A DNA stretch of 64,000 nucleotides. Source: Paenibacillus sp. JZ16. Its GTDB lineage: Bacteria; Bacillota; Bacilli; Paenibacillales; Paenibacillaceae. A program made the translations under genes and the position numbers. The stretch is taken from assembly GCF_015326965.1 (NCBI RefSeq), contig NZ_CP017659.1, forward strand, positions 744,001 through 808,000. The letters run 5' to 3'. This document shows positions 28,440-36,247 of the stretch, piece by piece. Each line of letters opens with the position of its first letter. The stretch's first letter is position 1. The notes under the pieces are model-generated. The model was not told the origin of the DNA. It saw nothing but the letters and a program-made list of their open reading frames with translations, and did no database searches.

Positions 28440-29285
28440 GTGATGATGTCGAATCGAAGCTCCATCCTATATCCTAGCCTAATGCATCATGTTTTTTGGA
28501 ATCGTAAGAAGAAATTTCAATACAGCATGGACACCTACGGACATTGGGTTCTATTTGCTGTGGAGGGCGGCAGCTTCCGTTATGGAATCGGCGATAGCGA
28601 GGGAGTGGCGCAGATGGGCGACGTCATCGTTTGCCCACCGGGCGTCGATTTTCATCGCGACGTTATCCATGCGCCATCCTTTCATTTCATCGGATTTTCG
28701 TTAGGTTCCATATCGAGAGAGGCGGTTGCAGCGCAAGAGGCAGAGCAGAACGTCCACCTTCGTTTGGCGGCTTCTGCCTACAAGCCTGTCGTGACTCATA
28801 AAGAGAGGTTTGCCGATAATTTGAGATATTTCAAGAGGCAGGACGAAGCTGCCGCGGATATCGATCAGCGGAGCTATTGGCAAAACCATGCGCTGAACGA
28901 TATTTGGCTGTTTTGTTTGCAGTCGATAGCGGCCGGCGTGGTTGACGAAGACAAAGAACCTGCCGATCCTCTGATGGAACAGGCACGGCTCTATATCCTG
29001 CAGAACGCCTATAAGGACATGAGCATGCTGGTGCTTGCGAACGAGCTGGGCATCAGTCCCGTTCAGCTCACCCGCAGATTCTCCCGAATCGTGGGGATGA
29101 CTCCTTCGCGCTATTTAAGCCATATTAGGCTGGAGCAAGCAAAGTCCTTGCTCGTCGATACCCAGCTGAATTTAGAGCAGATCGCATTGGCTTGCGGCTT
29201 CAACAATGGCTTCTACCTCAGCCGCGTGTTCACAAAGCTAATGAAAGTCAGTCCTTCCGCTTACCGGAAAACGAACCGGGTCTAA
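28440..29285 (+). CDS. AraC family regulator (cupin sensor), right edge of sugar locus
   Basis: 281 residues. The cupin domain has HWVLFAVEGGSFRYGIG and GDVIVCPPGVDFHRD; the HTH pair is MSMLVLANELGISPVQLTRRF and LEQIALACGFNNGFYLSRVF, ending KVSPSAYRKT. It is a paralogue of the AraC at 18049. It starts GTG ATG ATG behind GGAGG; any of the three codons could be used. It is divergent from the FAD oxidoreductase, with 114 bp between them. Confidence 0.83.
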   Translation: MMMSNRSSILYPSLMHHVFWNRKKKFQYSMDTYGHWVLFAVEGGSFRYGIGDSEGVAQMGDVIVCPPGVDFHRDVIHAPSFHFIGFSLGSISREAVAAQEAEQNVHLRLAASAYKPVVTHKERFADNLRYFKRQDEAAADIDQRSYWQNHALNDIWLFCLQSIAAGVVDEDKEPADPLMEQARLYILQNAYKDMSMLVLANELGISPVQLTRRFSRIVGMTPSRYLSHIRLEQAKSLLVDTQLNLEQIALACGFNNGFYLSRVFTKLMKVSPSAYRKTNRV

Positions 29286-29308
29286 TGCCTGCCACAATCC
29301 CCTCTATA

Positions 29309-29560
29309 CAATAGTCGGAAGCGAAAGAACAAATACGCTTCCTTGTTCCGAGCTTCCCCTAAGCGTTAGCTGCCTGCCTTAAGCTTGCGCCAGCAACCTG
29401 CTGAACGTATGGCCAAGGCCAGGCCGCGATGTGCTTCTTGTTATCGCTGCGGATGAACCGCTCGAAGATGATCTTCCTGTTCCGGCAGTGGTAGGCCTGG
29501 CCTTGTCGGACACCACGAATTGTCTCTCTCGCTTAGGGAGACGGGGATGCTAAGCGGCCG
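29309..29560 (-). pseudogene. histidine kinase C-terminal fragment, multiply frameshifted
   Basis: The minus strand contains, in shifting frames, IFERFIRSDNKKHIAA (the kinase F box region), GLGHTFSRLLAQA (degraded G2 box) and QLTLRGSSEQGSVFVLSLP with a stop, the usual C-terminal strand of a HATPase. At least two frameshifts separate them. The stretch is GC-rich and also holds partial inverted repeats (for example CAAGGCCAGGCC with GGCCTGGCCTTG), which may have formed during decay. It is not a functional gene. Confidence 0.5.
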
Positions 29561-29601
29561 ATCCGGATGACGGGACCGTACGATATTATTGAGTAAATTC
29601 A

Positions 29602-29748
29602 TCATAATTTGTACATATCAATGATGTTTTGTTTGTATTTTAAAATCTCTTTACTGTTCAATTGTAAATTCATAGAATATATTAGAAAAACAACTAGAAT
29701 TATAACTACAACTGCTAATATAGTTATGATATTTTTAGATTTATTCAG
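29602..29748 (-). CDS. small single-pass membrane protein, cassette-like position
   Basis: 48 codons ending at TGA 29602. After NKSKNIITI the sequence is a clear transmembrane helix (LAVVVIILVVFLIY), then a charged tail. The only codon near the expected start is CTG (29748), close behind AGAGG, so either a rare start is used or the start codon has mutated. It begins about 30 bases after the inner end of attC-like site 1 on the minus strand, the spacing expected of a cassette gene. The family is unknown. Confidence 0.35.
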   Translation of the reverse strand: MNKSKNIITILAVVVIILVVFLIYSMNLQLNSKEILKYKQNIIDMYKL

Positions 29749-29778
29749 GTCCTCTACTTTATGCTCTATTCAGCTTTC

Positions 29779-29935
29779 GGCTAACGTTCAGGCATTCACG
29801 AACCCTCACTACCTTAAGCCCCGAAAGGGGCGGCCGCGATGCGGTTAGGTGGAACAGGTGTGTCCGGCTAATTCCGCTTCTAACTTCGTGCCGGACTGAG
29901 GGCGAATGCCTGATGCGTGAACATGGTGTTATAAG
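29779..29935. repeat. attC-like boundary, site 1
   Basis: On the minus strand it reads CTTATAAC-ACCAT-GTTCACGC, a variable GC-rich hairpin region with CAGTCCGGC, then GTTCGTGAAT-GCCTGAAC-GTTAGCC. The outer 7-mers resemble integron R'' (RYYYAAC) and R' (GTTRRRY) boxes; the inner GTTCACG/CGTGAAT pair resembles L''/L'. Its GTTATAAG end is the exact complement of the CTTATAAC at the far side of the lipoprotein gene (30716). Confidence 0.5.
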
Positions 29936-29962
29936 ATGACTTCGCCCTCGAAGCCTTACTCA

Positions 29963-30667
29963 CTAGTTCTTTCGTTTTGTAAATTGTAACGGTGTTCCTT
30001 CGGTTTGCATCTTGTCGTCATCAATGTGTCTAATTTCTTGTGCAATATATTTCCCCTCGCGAAAAGCATACTCCACTTCCAAATAACCGGCATATTGTTC
30101 TGTTCTGCCATCACCAATTCTCACACCACCAATTAACTTCCTATCGACCACTTTATAGTTTATCCAATCGTCATAATATGCCTTTAAGTCACCATACTTT
30201 GATGATTCATATATCAAGCTATCTCCTAAATAAACTTTTCTTCCTGAAAATGTTACATTCTCTTTGATAATATCTTGTATAGGTTCAACGATGGCTTCGA
30301 CCGAATTGATTGATATTACATGCGCTTCCGAAAGTATAATTCCAGTTCCATGATCTAAAATGTTGATAAAGACGATTTCATTTTGATTATCTTGATTAAT
30401 ATCTTCAATGTAAATTATCGGATCTCTCAACGAACTTTGGATCCATTGAAACGGGCCAACTTCACCCTTATTATATCTAATAACAAAATCTGAAATCTTA
30501 TCACCATGTTCTGATAATCTCCCATAAACATAAATATCATGGTCATCGTTAATGAATTCAATTGTTTTGCTCTCTTCAGTCACTTGTTCAGGTTCAAATG
30601 TTTCTCCATTACATCCAACTAGAATAAGAAGAATTAAAAGTATAAATAGAAATTTATTATTCCCCAT
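29963..30667 (-). CDS. lipoprotein of unknown function in cassette 1
   Basis: 234 residues. The signal peptide NKFLFILLILLILVGC ends in a lipobox (LVGC), so it is anchored on the outer membrane face. The body has an IEDINQDNQNEIVFINI stretch like the FG-GAP/VCBS calcium-loop repeats of secreted proteins. It starts 49 bases after site 2 and stops 28 bases before site 1, both on the minus strand. It is AT-rich compared with the sugar locus. No specific function can be given. Confidence 0.65.
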   Translation of the reverse strand: MGNNKFLFILLILLILVGCNGETFEPEQVTEESKTIEFINDDHDIYVYGRLSEHGDKISDFVIRYNKGEVGPFQWIQSSLRDPIIYIEDINQDNQNEIVFINILDHGTGIILSEAHVISINSVEAIVEPIQDIIKENVTFSGRKVYLGDSLIYESSKYGDLKAYYDDWINYKVVDRKLIGGVRIGDGRTEQYAGYLEVEYAFREGKYIAQEIRHIDDDKMQTEGTPLQFTKRKN

Positions 30668-30715
30668 TCAAATAATCACTCTCATCGATTTGGTTTTTAT
30701 GTTTTGCGGTGATTT

Positions 30716-30815
30716 CTTATAACGTTCCTGTATTCACGACCCCGCGAATGCTGGGTGTCCGGCGAACGCCGGACCGAGGAGGAATGTCCGACGCGTGAAT
30801 ATTGTGTTAGGCGAA
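30716..30815. repeat. attC-like boundary, site 2
   Basis: 100 bp. Minus strand: GCCTAAC-ACAAT-ATTCACGC, then a GC-rich stem (GGACATTCC...GGTCCGGCG...CGCCGGAC), then GTCGTGAAT-ACAGGAAC-GTTATAAG. GCCTAAC fits RYYYAAC exactly, and its complement on the plus strand, GTTAGGC, fits GTTRRRY. The 5-base spacer after R'' is also as in attC sites. Homologous over its length to site 1 except for the variable centre. Confidence 0.55.
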
Positions 30816-30839
30816 GGGTATAGACTTCCACGAGTACAC

Positions 30840-31310
30840 TCACGAATGCTTTCTAAATAAAATAGTCTCATCATTTTTTGAATCAATCCCTATATCTTCA
30901 TATCCAATAATTTCAGTCATTTTTATAGGTACTATTAATCTTTCATATTTGTACCGGTCATTAATCAACATATAGAAAGCCATTAAAACTCCTTTTGTCA
31001 TGTTACTGTCCTTTGGTTCTCGAATTAACAATTCAGTTACGACAACCTCTTTATCATACCTAGAACTGTTTACAGCAACGTGGTAATCCCAAAATGGAAT
31101 TGCACTTTTACTTCCTGATTTGCACACTATAGGATAGTCTGAGCCAATGAATTTATCGAGTAGATCGTCCAATTTTTCGAATTCAAATCTCTCAGCTATA
31201 CTATTTATATTTGCTATACCGCTATGAACTACATAATGATATTCAGTGTTGATGAGATGCTCTTTAAACTTATTTATTAATTCACCTCTTAGAAATACCG
31301 GGCCAATCAT
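30840..31310 (-). CDS. unknown protein in cassette 2
   Basis: 156 residues from ATG 31310, seven bases after AAAGGAGG; the longer frame to 31364 runs into the repeat and is not needed. The protein is cytosolic, with no signal peptide (MIGPVFLRGELINKFKEHL). The mixed alpha/beta pattern is not one I recognise. It lies 28 bases before site 2 and about 40 bases after site 3 on the minus strand, and is AT-rich. Its start sits in the position a gene takes behind an integron attC R' box. Confidence 0.6.
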   Translation of the reverse strand: MIGPVFLRGELINKFKEHLINTEYHYVVHSGIANINSIAERFEFEKLDDLLDKFIGSDYPIVCKSGSKSAIPFWDYHVAVNSSRYDKEVVVTELLIREPKDSNMTKGVLMAFYMLINDRYKYERLIVPIKMTEIIGYEDIGIDSKNDETILFRKHS

Positions 31311-31343
31311 GTTTTGACCTCCTTTTATGAAAATTTCTATACT

Positions 31344-31431
31344 TTCGCCTAACGTCTTATTCACGAACTTCGTAAATAAACCATATGTAGGGTATTCGCG
31401 AAAACCATTGAACTACCCTGCCCGTTAATTG
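31344..31431. repeat. attC-like boundary, site 3
   Basis: TTCGCCTAAC at 31344-31353 complements the GTTAGGCGAA at 30806-30815 over 10 bases, across the gene between them. The body (minus strand: GGGCAGGGTAGTTCAATGG, CGCGAATACCCTACATATGG, TTTACGAAGTTCGTGAAT) differs from sites 1-2 except for the CGTGAAT inner box, but matches site 4 at 55072-55155. Confidence 0.5.
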
Positions 31432-31506
31432 AGGAAAAAGCAGCCGGCTTTGGGGTCGGCTGCCTTCAAATGTCTTCATTAAGCTAACGTTTCCCGTTAC
31501 TTTAAT
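31418..31506 (-). repeat. GTTAGC-type hairpin repeat with terminator
   Basis: Minus strand: AACGGGAAACGTTAGCTTAA, GAAGGCAGCCGACC/GCCGGCTGCTTTTT, then CAATTAACGGGCAGGG. The GC stem followed by T5 is an intrinsic terminator for the beta-lactamase-like gene, whose TAA stop (31497-31499) lies inside the first AACGGG box. Overlaps the right end of site 3. Confidence 0.65.
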
Positions 31507-32567
31507 GACTTTTCTCTACACATGATTGCTTCAAATATTTTTTTACCTGTAGAGTCTATCATAGTTCCCTGAGAAGGCTCTTTTTTAGTAATCCATTTTA
31601 TGAATTGAGCAAAATAATAATCCATAAGAGAATTCGAGAAAAAAGAATAATTTGATAGCAATACAACTCCTACACGGAGTTCCTTGTTGAAAGCCAGATA
31701 ACTATTAAAACCAGCTGAACCCCCGTTATGCCAGAGGATACCTTTATCTAGAAGTTTATCCTCACCCCAGCCAAAATAATGGTTTGAATTTCCGTTCCAT
31801 ATAGGGAGATGACTTTTTTGTAGCGTAGAGGCTATCGGATTATCATCAACTAGATTGGCTTGGACAAATAAACTCAAATCGCTAACAGATGACTTAATAC
31901 CCCCAGCTCCTTCATGTATAGAAAGATCCCAATGAGGGACTCTTTTACCAGTTGAAGCATGTCCATTCAGAAACCTGCCATCCTATTCTGAATCAAGCAT
32001 AACGGCTGTCTCATTCATCTTTAATGGGCTCGTAATATATTTTTTTAATAGTTTGTCATACTTGCTTCCTGACACCTTACATAGAATGTTTCCCAGTATG
32101 GCCACACCGATATTGGAATATCCAAACGAACCAATGCTATCCGTGTAGTCAGCATCAGATAAAAAAGCAGTTAAATCTTCCTCGGTATACATTGAATAAG
32201 GATTCGATCTTTTTTTAGCCAATATGTGGTTTGTTGCTAATATAGGTAATCCTGAGGTATGAGTAGCAAGACTTTTCAAGGTAATCTTATTCAAATAATC
32301 GTTTTCAACGTTTTGCACGAACTTACCAACCATGTCATCCGAGGAAAGCAGTTTTTCCCGTTCCATTTCTAATAGAAGTATGGATGTGAAAACTTTGGTT
32401 ATGGAGCCGATTTCAAACAACATATTTTCAGGAGGGATCATACTTTTCTTTTTATTATTACTAAATGAATGGTATTCAATATCTTTCTCCCTAATAATCC
32501 CGATAACAAGATGTAAATGTTTCTTATCTTTCGTGTAATCTGAAACAATAATTTCTAAATCCTCCAT
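31497..32567 (-). pseudogene. serine beta-lactamase-like hydrolase with in-frame amber stop
   Basis: A class C beta-lactamase/PBP-like serine hydrolase of about 356 residues. It has the SxxK motif (GSITKVFTS), the YxN motif (FGYSNIGVAIL) and, past the break, WHNGGSAGFNSY (HxG/KTG position). One TAG at 31983-31985 interrupts the frame after LDSE; reading goes on in the same frame with DGRFLNGHASTGKRVPHWD. In the degraded copy at 36248-36668 the same codon is CAG, so this looks like a CAG to TAG change. Start ATG 32567. No signal peptide, so probably a cytosolic esterase/peptidase-type member. Only a 194-residue product is made as read. Confidence 0.8.
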
Positions 32568-32676
32568 TGTAAAAGTTACTCCTTTTAAATTTATGATTCA
32601 TACATTATTCGAATGTGAAATCACATTAAATTAACATGTTTTGGAAATATCTATTCGTTTCCATTTCTCAATAGTC

Positions 32677-32725
32677 CTGCCCGTTATATCAATGAGAAGC
32701 AGCAGCTGAGCATTATGGCAGCCTA
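32677..32725. repeat. GTTAGC-type repeat, variant
   Basis: CCTGCCCGTTATATCAATGA followed by AGCAGCAGCTGAGC and GGCAGCC. This is a diverged member of the short hairpin family, with a poorer stem. It overlaps the stop of the 23-codon ORF to its right. Confidence 0.45.
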
Positions 32726-32784
32726 CCGTAGTGTCCAGCTTCTACACTTTCGCCTGCCAATACAATATGTGTAGGAAACGACAT
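32713..32784 (-). pseudogene. 5' fragment of a gene (possible Nudix N-terminus)
   Basis: ATG 32784 lies behind a strong AGGAGG and encodes MSFPTHIVLAGESVEAGHYG plus three residues before a stop inside the repeat at 32677. MSFPTHIV followed by a GG-like turn is how many small Nudix hydrolases of Bacilli begin, so this may be a gene start cut off by the repeat. Too short to be sure. Confidence 0.3.
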
Positions 32785-32945
32785 TTCTTAACCTCCTAAT
32801 AATGATAATTTGTATATTTATTCCACGCATTTCATTTACTTCCCTGCTTTCATGAATTTATATGCTTGAAATTTGAAATCGGCAGCATTTTGTTTTTTGT
32901 TCATTTCAGCATCTAAAGGCAAAAGCATTGGTGTAGCTGTCCGTA

Positions 32946-33343
32946 TTATGGCTCTATAATTTGTCTGCCCACGCCGGACCACAGTGCTGTTCCGCCAAAA
33001 GCTTCAGCAAAAACACGTGCGGGTACATAAGTTGTTCCATTATCGATTTTTGCTGGCACATCAAGGCTGAAAGCGGCGTTATTTAATAAAGCTGTTCGAG
33101 AATTCACACGCAGCACTAGCTCTCGTTTGCCACGAATAATCGTAATGCTTTTTTTGCCTGGTTCCAAGTTACTTCTGAATTGAATCTCTCTGAAACAGCA
33201 CGTAATGGAATCAGCATTCGTCCATTTTCGATTTTTCCATTGTCAATCGTGTTCGAAACATTATTGGCGAAGCTTATCGCTGGACTACCGATTAGTAAGG
33301 TGCACACTAAAGAAAGAGTTAGTGCGATTATTGTTTTTTTCAT
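32946..33343 (-). pseudogene. copper amine oxidase N-terminal-like (stalk) domain protein, frameshifted
   Basis: A secreted protein of about 132 residues, in two frames. The first part has a signal peptide (MKKTIIALTLSLVCTLLIG...ISFA) and the domain start (MLIPLRAVSERFNSEVTWNQ). The second resumes KSITIIRGKRELVLRVN and ends TTYVPARVFAEAFGG, the second half of the same domain. The break lies in a run of seven T on the plus strand (33149-33155); an eighth restores WNQAKKSITIIRG. This domain is usually found repeated at the ends of Paenibacillus exoproteins. It is downstream of an LRR protein that carries the same domain. Confidence 0.75.
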
Positions 33344-33408
33344 AGATGATTCCTCCCGCGGTTCGATTATATCCTTGACCTAACTCAATCCTTGTTTTTT
33401 TAAAATAA

Positions 33409-33437
33409 AACCCTCCAGCAAATGATGCCGGAGGGAT
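33409..33437 (-). terminator. terminator of the LRR protein gene
   Basis: On the minus strand the stem CCCTCC / GGAGGG is followed by TTTTATTTT, 20 bases after the stop at 33457. Confidence 0.7.
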
Positions 33438-33456
33438 CAGGCAGTACGTAATGAAG

Positions 33457-34875
33457 CTATTTTTGCTCAAATATGATTATAGTTTTGGGATTCGCCATGT
33501 ATTCTACGGGAGATCCTAACAGCTCGGACACGAAGCGTACGGGTATAAACGAACTATTCTTCTTCAACAGTAACGGCGCATCAAATGAAACGGTTCTTCC
33601 ATTCACGATTGCCTTCTTATCATTCACTTTCCAACGGATCGTCGTGTTGTCTTTGCTGATCGTTACCTCTTGTTTGCTTTGGTTCCACCCTACCTTCGAA
33701 CCCAATCGCTCGGATACAAATCGAATCGGGACATAAGTGCGGCTCGATGCAATAAACGGGGCTTCGCTTAACTTAAAGGAACTATCTCCTACGTAAGCAG
33801 TTCTACTCCCTATCACTAATTGCTGGGCTTTCAGTTGGTGGGATCCATCTCCACCGAGCTTATTGAGAAGTTGATACGTTTGGGTCGTACTTCTTAAATC
33901 CAAATAGTTACCGCTTAAATCCAACGCGTATCTAATTGCTCCCGTGTCAAAATGAGGAGGATCGAACGTATGATTTCGAATGGGATCCAAATTCCATACA
34001 CGGTTATCCGCTAGATGTAAATAATGAAGTTCGCTTAGGGATTTCAAAGGTTCAAGATTGTAAACCAAATTAGAGTTTAAATTCAAGGAAGACAGGTTAG
34101 ACATTTTTTTCAATGGATCTAGTTTCTTGATCTGATTGTTTTCCGCGGAAAGAGCCCTCATTAGCGTCATCCCTTCAAGCGCACGGAGATCCGAAATTCG
34201 ATTGCTTCCGATGTTAAGGCTCATTAAACTTTTGGCCAGCGGCTTAAGTGGGCTCAGATCCGAGAATCGATTGCTCGCTAGTTCCAAATTCTTTAGCTTG
34301 GGTAATCTGCTCAAGGGCTGAATTTTCGCGATCTGGTTCCCGTTCAGTTGTAACCATGTTAATTCTGTGGCCGACGATAATGGCGTAATGTTCGAGATTT
34401 GATTATCGTTCGCTTCGAATGTATGCAGACGCCCAAGCTGCTTGATCACATCAATCGACGAAATTTGGTTCCGGTTTACGATCAACATTTCCAAATCCGT
34501 CATGGCGGACAAATCCTGAATTGAAGCGATCTGATTGTCCGCAATATCAAGTTCGCGAATCTTAGTCAATGGCTTGAGTGGCATAATATCGTCAATTTCA
34601 TTATTGGACAAGTCAAGATATTTCACATTGGAAGCATATTGCAAGCCTTGAATGCTTTTAATTCCTCGATTTGAAAGATCAACCAAGGTTAATGATTGCA
34701 TATCTTTCTGTGTAACGGCTGCACTTTCATCTTTTTTTAAAATCTGCTTTATTGCTTGCTCCAACTGCTCGTCCTGAAAGCTTACATCCAGGGGAGCCTG
34801 CTCCATATATGCTTTTCCTGGCAAGCTAATCATCATTACCAAAACTAATACTAGCCCTGATAAAACCTTATTCAT
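33457..34875 (-). CDS. secreted leucine-rich repeat protein with C-terminal stalk domains
   Basis: 472 residues. The signal peptide (LSGLVLVLVMMISLPGKAYM) is followed by about eleven internalin-type 22-residue LRRs (residues 60-310), for example LKYLDLSNNEIDDIMPLKPL-like units with NQI at the turn. A copper-amine-oxidase N-terminal-like domain follows (FIASSRTYVPIRFVSERLGS, then FIPVRFVSELLGSPVEY). It is exported and probably acts in wall-associated protein binding; there is no LPXTG anchor. Start ATG 34875. It is followed by its own terminator and then the smaller frameshifted protein with the same domain. Confidence 0.88.
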   Translation of the reverse strand: MNKVLSGLVLVLVMMISLPGKAYMEQAPLDVSFQDEQLEQAIKQILKKDESAAVTQKDMQSLTLVDLSNRGIKSIQGLQYASNVKYLDLSNNEIDDIMPLKPLTKIRELDIADNQIASIQDLSAMTDLEMLIVNRNQISSIDVIKQLGRLHTFEANDNQISNITPLSSATELTWLQLNGNQIAKIQPLSRLPKLKNLELASNRFSDLSPLKPLAKSLMSLNIGSNRISDLRALEGMTLMRALSAENNQIKKLDPLKKMSNLSSLNLNSNLVYNLEPLKSLSELHYLHLADNRVWNLDPIRNHTFDPPHFDTGAIRYALDLSGNYLDLRSTTQTYQLLNKLGGDGSHQLKAQQLVIGSRTAYVGDSSFKLSEAPFIASSRTYVPIRFVSERLGSKVGWNQSKQEVTISKDNTTIRWKVNDKKAIVNGRTVSFDAPLLLKKNSSFIPVRFVSELLGSPVEYMANPKTIIIFEQK

Positions 34876-34998
34876 TTTGTTTCTATCCCCTCTTCTACTG
34901 GTGTCAAATGATAATTACGCTTATAACTGATACAAAGTTGCGCTCCCATTTTTTTCTCTGTTACGACTCTAAATGAATAAGTGATACTTCCATGGACG

Positions 34999-35161
34999 CA
35001 GAGTTGCTGATGAAAATTAATTAGATTTCTGTCTAATCGGCTATCGGACCAAGAACTTGTCCTTGACTTGGGACAAAGAACTTGTACTGATAAAACAAAA
35101 AAAGCCGCTAATAGCGACTTTCAAAGCGTCCATGTTCTTGCCCCCCGACATCGACGTGTCC
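34999..35161. repeat. dispersed ~150-bp repeat copy E
   Basis: A nearly complete copy: CAGAGTTGCTGATGAAAATT, TTAGATTTCTGTCTAATCGG, CAAGAACTTGTCCTTGACTT, GGGACAAAGAACTTGTACTG, core AAAAAGCCGCTAATAGCGAC and TTGCCCCCCGACA. It separates the LRR gene promoter from the convergent unknown gene at 35286. No gene is seen in 34876-35285. Confidence 0.75.
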
Positions 35162-35285
35162 TTATCGTAGTGCAAGTTCGATTGGACGTGTGATTGCGAG
35201 GTGGTGAAAAAAGAATATATATTTGTTCTCTACTTACAGTAGATACGAAAACCTCCACACGGAAGAACTCTCATGGGGAGCATGT

Positions 35286-35945
35286 TCAGAGAGCTAGTCT
35301 CTTTGCAAAGAATTTAAAAGATTTCTCAGAGCAAATTTCGGACAATTCCGATTTCAACCGAATCCTCGCATCATCGACGAGCACATCGTCACTTCTTGCC
35401 TGAATCGAGCTCAACCATAATTCCGAAGGTTGGTAGCACATACTGTTCCAGCCTGAATCATCTTCATTTTGTTTTGCTGCTCCAGTGATGACGACATCAC
35501 CATAATTCTGTAGTTCAACCAGTGACTTTTCGTATTCTTTTTTGTTCTCTTTTTTATCCAAACCGATCAATTTCCGCAAATTCCGCGAATCGATATTTCC
35601 ATGCTCGCACAAGACATTATAGATATGATACGCAGTTCTTGATATCTGACCGTCATTATATCGTACCTCAATGGTTTTGCCGGATGACAGGATGGACCTG
35701 ACTGTGGGAAAAAAATCGGTTTGAATGAAACAGGCCTTATCACTAAAAAACTTTCCATATGCAGCAACACCGTCTTGGACAATCCGAATGCGCCACAACC
35801 ACGGATCCGAACCGGTTCCTGAATGCCAATCGTTATTATCTGCTGCAGTTGTCAGCGATGGATAATCTGGTATAAATGCTGCGAACGGAAGAATCTTATA
35901 TTTTTCTACTAATTGGACAAATTCTTCATAATTTATAGTACTCAT
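35286..35945 (-). CDS. AlkZ-related/winged-helix-like protein of unknown function
   Basis: 219 residues, start ATG 35945. It has a DPWLWRIRIVQDGVAAYGKF segment and a helix-turn-helix-like middle (NVLCEHGNIDSRNLRKLIGL) followed by a second winged-helix-like stretch. This pattern is found in Bacilli proteins described as related to the AlkZ DNA glycosylase, but the catalytic context cannot be checked here. No signal peptide. The next feature downstream is repeat copy E. Confidence 0.55.
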   Translation of the reverse strand: MSTINYEEFVQLVEKYKILPFAAFIPDYPSLTTAADNNDWHSGTGSDPWLWRIRIVQDGVAAYGKFFSDKACFIQTDFFPTVRSILSSGKTIEVRYNDGQISRTAYHIYNVLCEHGNIDSRNLRKLIGLDKKENKKEYEKSLVELQNYGDVVITGAAKQNEDDSGWNSMCYQPSELWLSSIQARSDDVLVDDARIRLKSELSEICSEKSFKFFAKRLAL

Positions 35946-36247
35946 TCAATACACCCCCTACTCCATTGGAATTTCATGATACAACTCGAATAAGTTTCCT
36001 GCATGATCTCAGAAAATTTATGCTTCTAATCCCATATTACCTTTTTCGAAATAACGCGGTAATAAATCCCTTTTTCCCATTCACTCCATTATTTTAGTTA
36101 TGGGTAGTAAGATGAACGAGAATCTAAAATTATTATAGATTATGATAGTGACAACTTCCGTCATAGTTATTATGTTACGGAAGATTAATGAGCCTGTAAA
36201 CGTTATTCCGCCTATCGCCGTGCCGGTACCTGACAACATTACTGCAC

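Noticed and set aside
29411..29506. Nested inverted repeats around GGCCAGGCC, suspected of being a structured RNA or phage/IS end
   Set aside because: The stretch reads as a decayed histidine kinase tail in several frames, which explains its composition. The palindromes are short and imperfect.
31311..31364. Longer start for the cassette-2 gene
   Set aside because: It would begin in the repeat boundary, while AAAGGAGG stands before ATG 31310.
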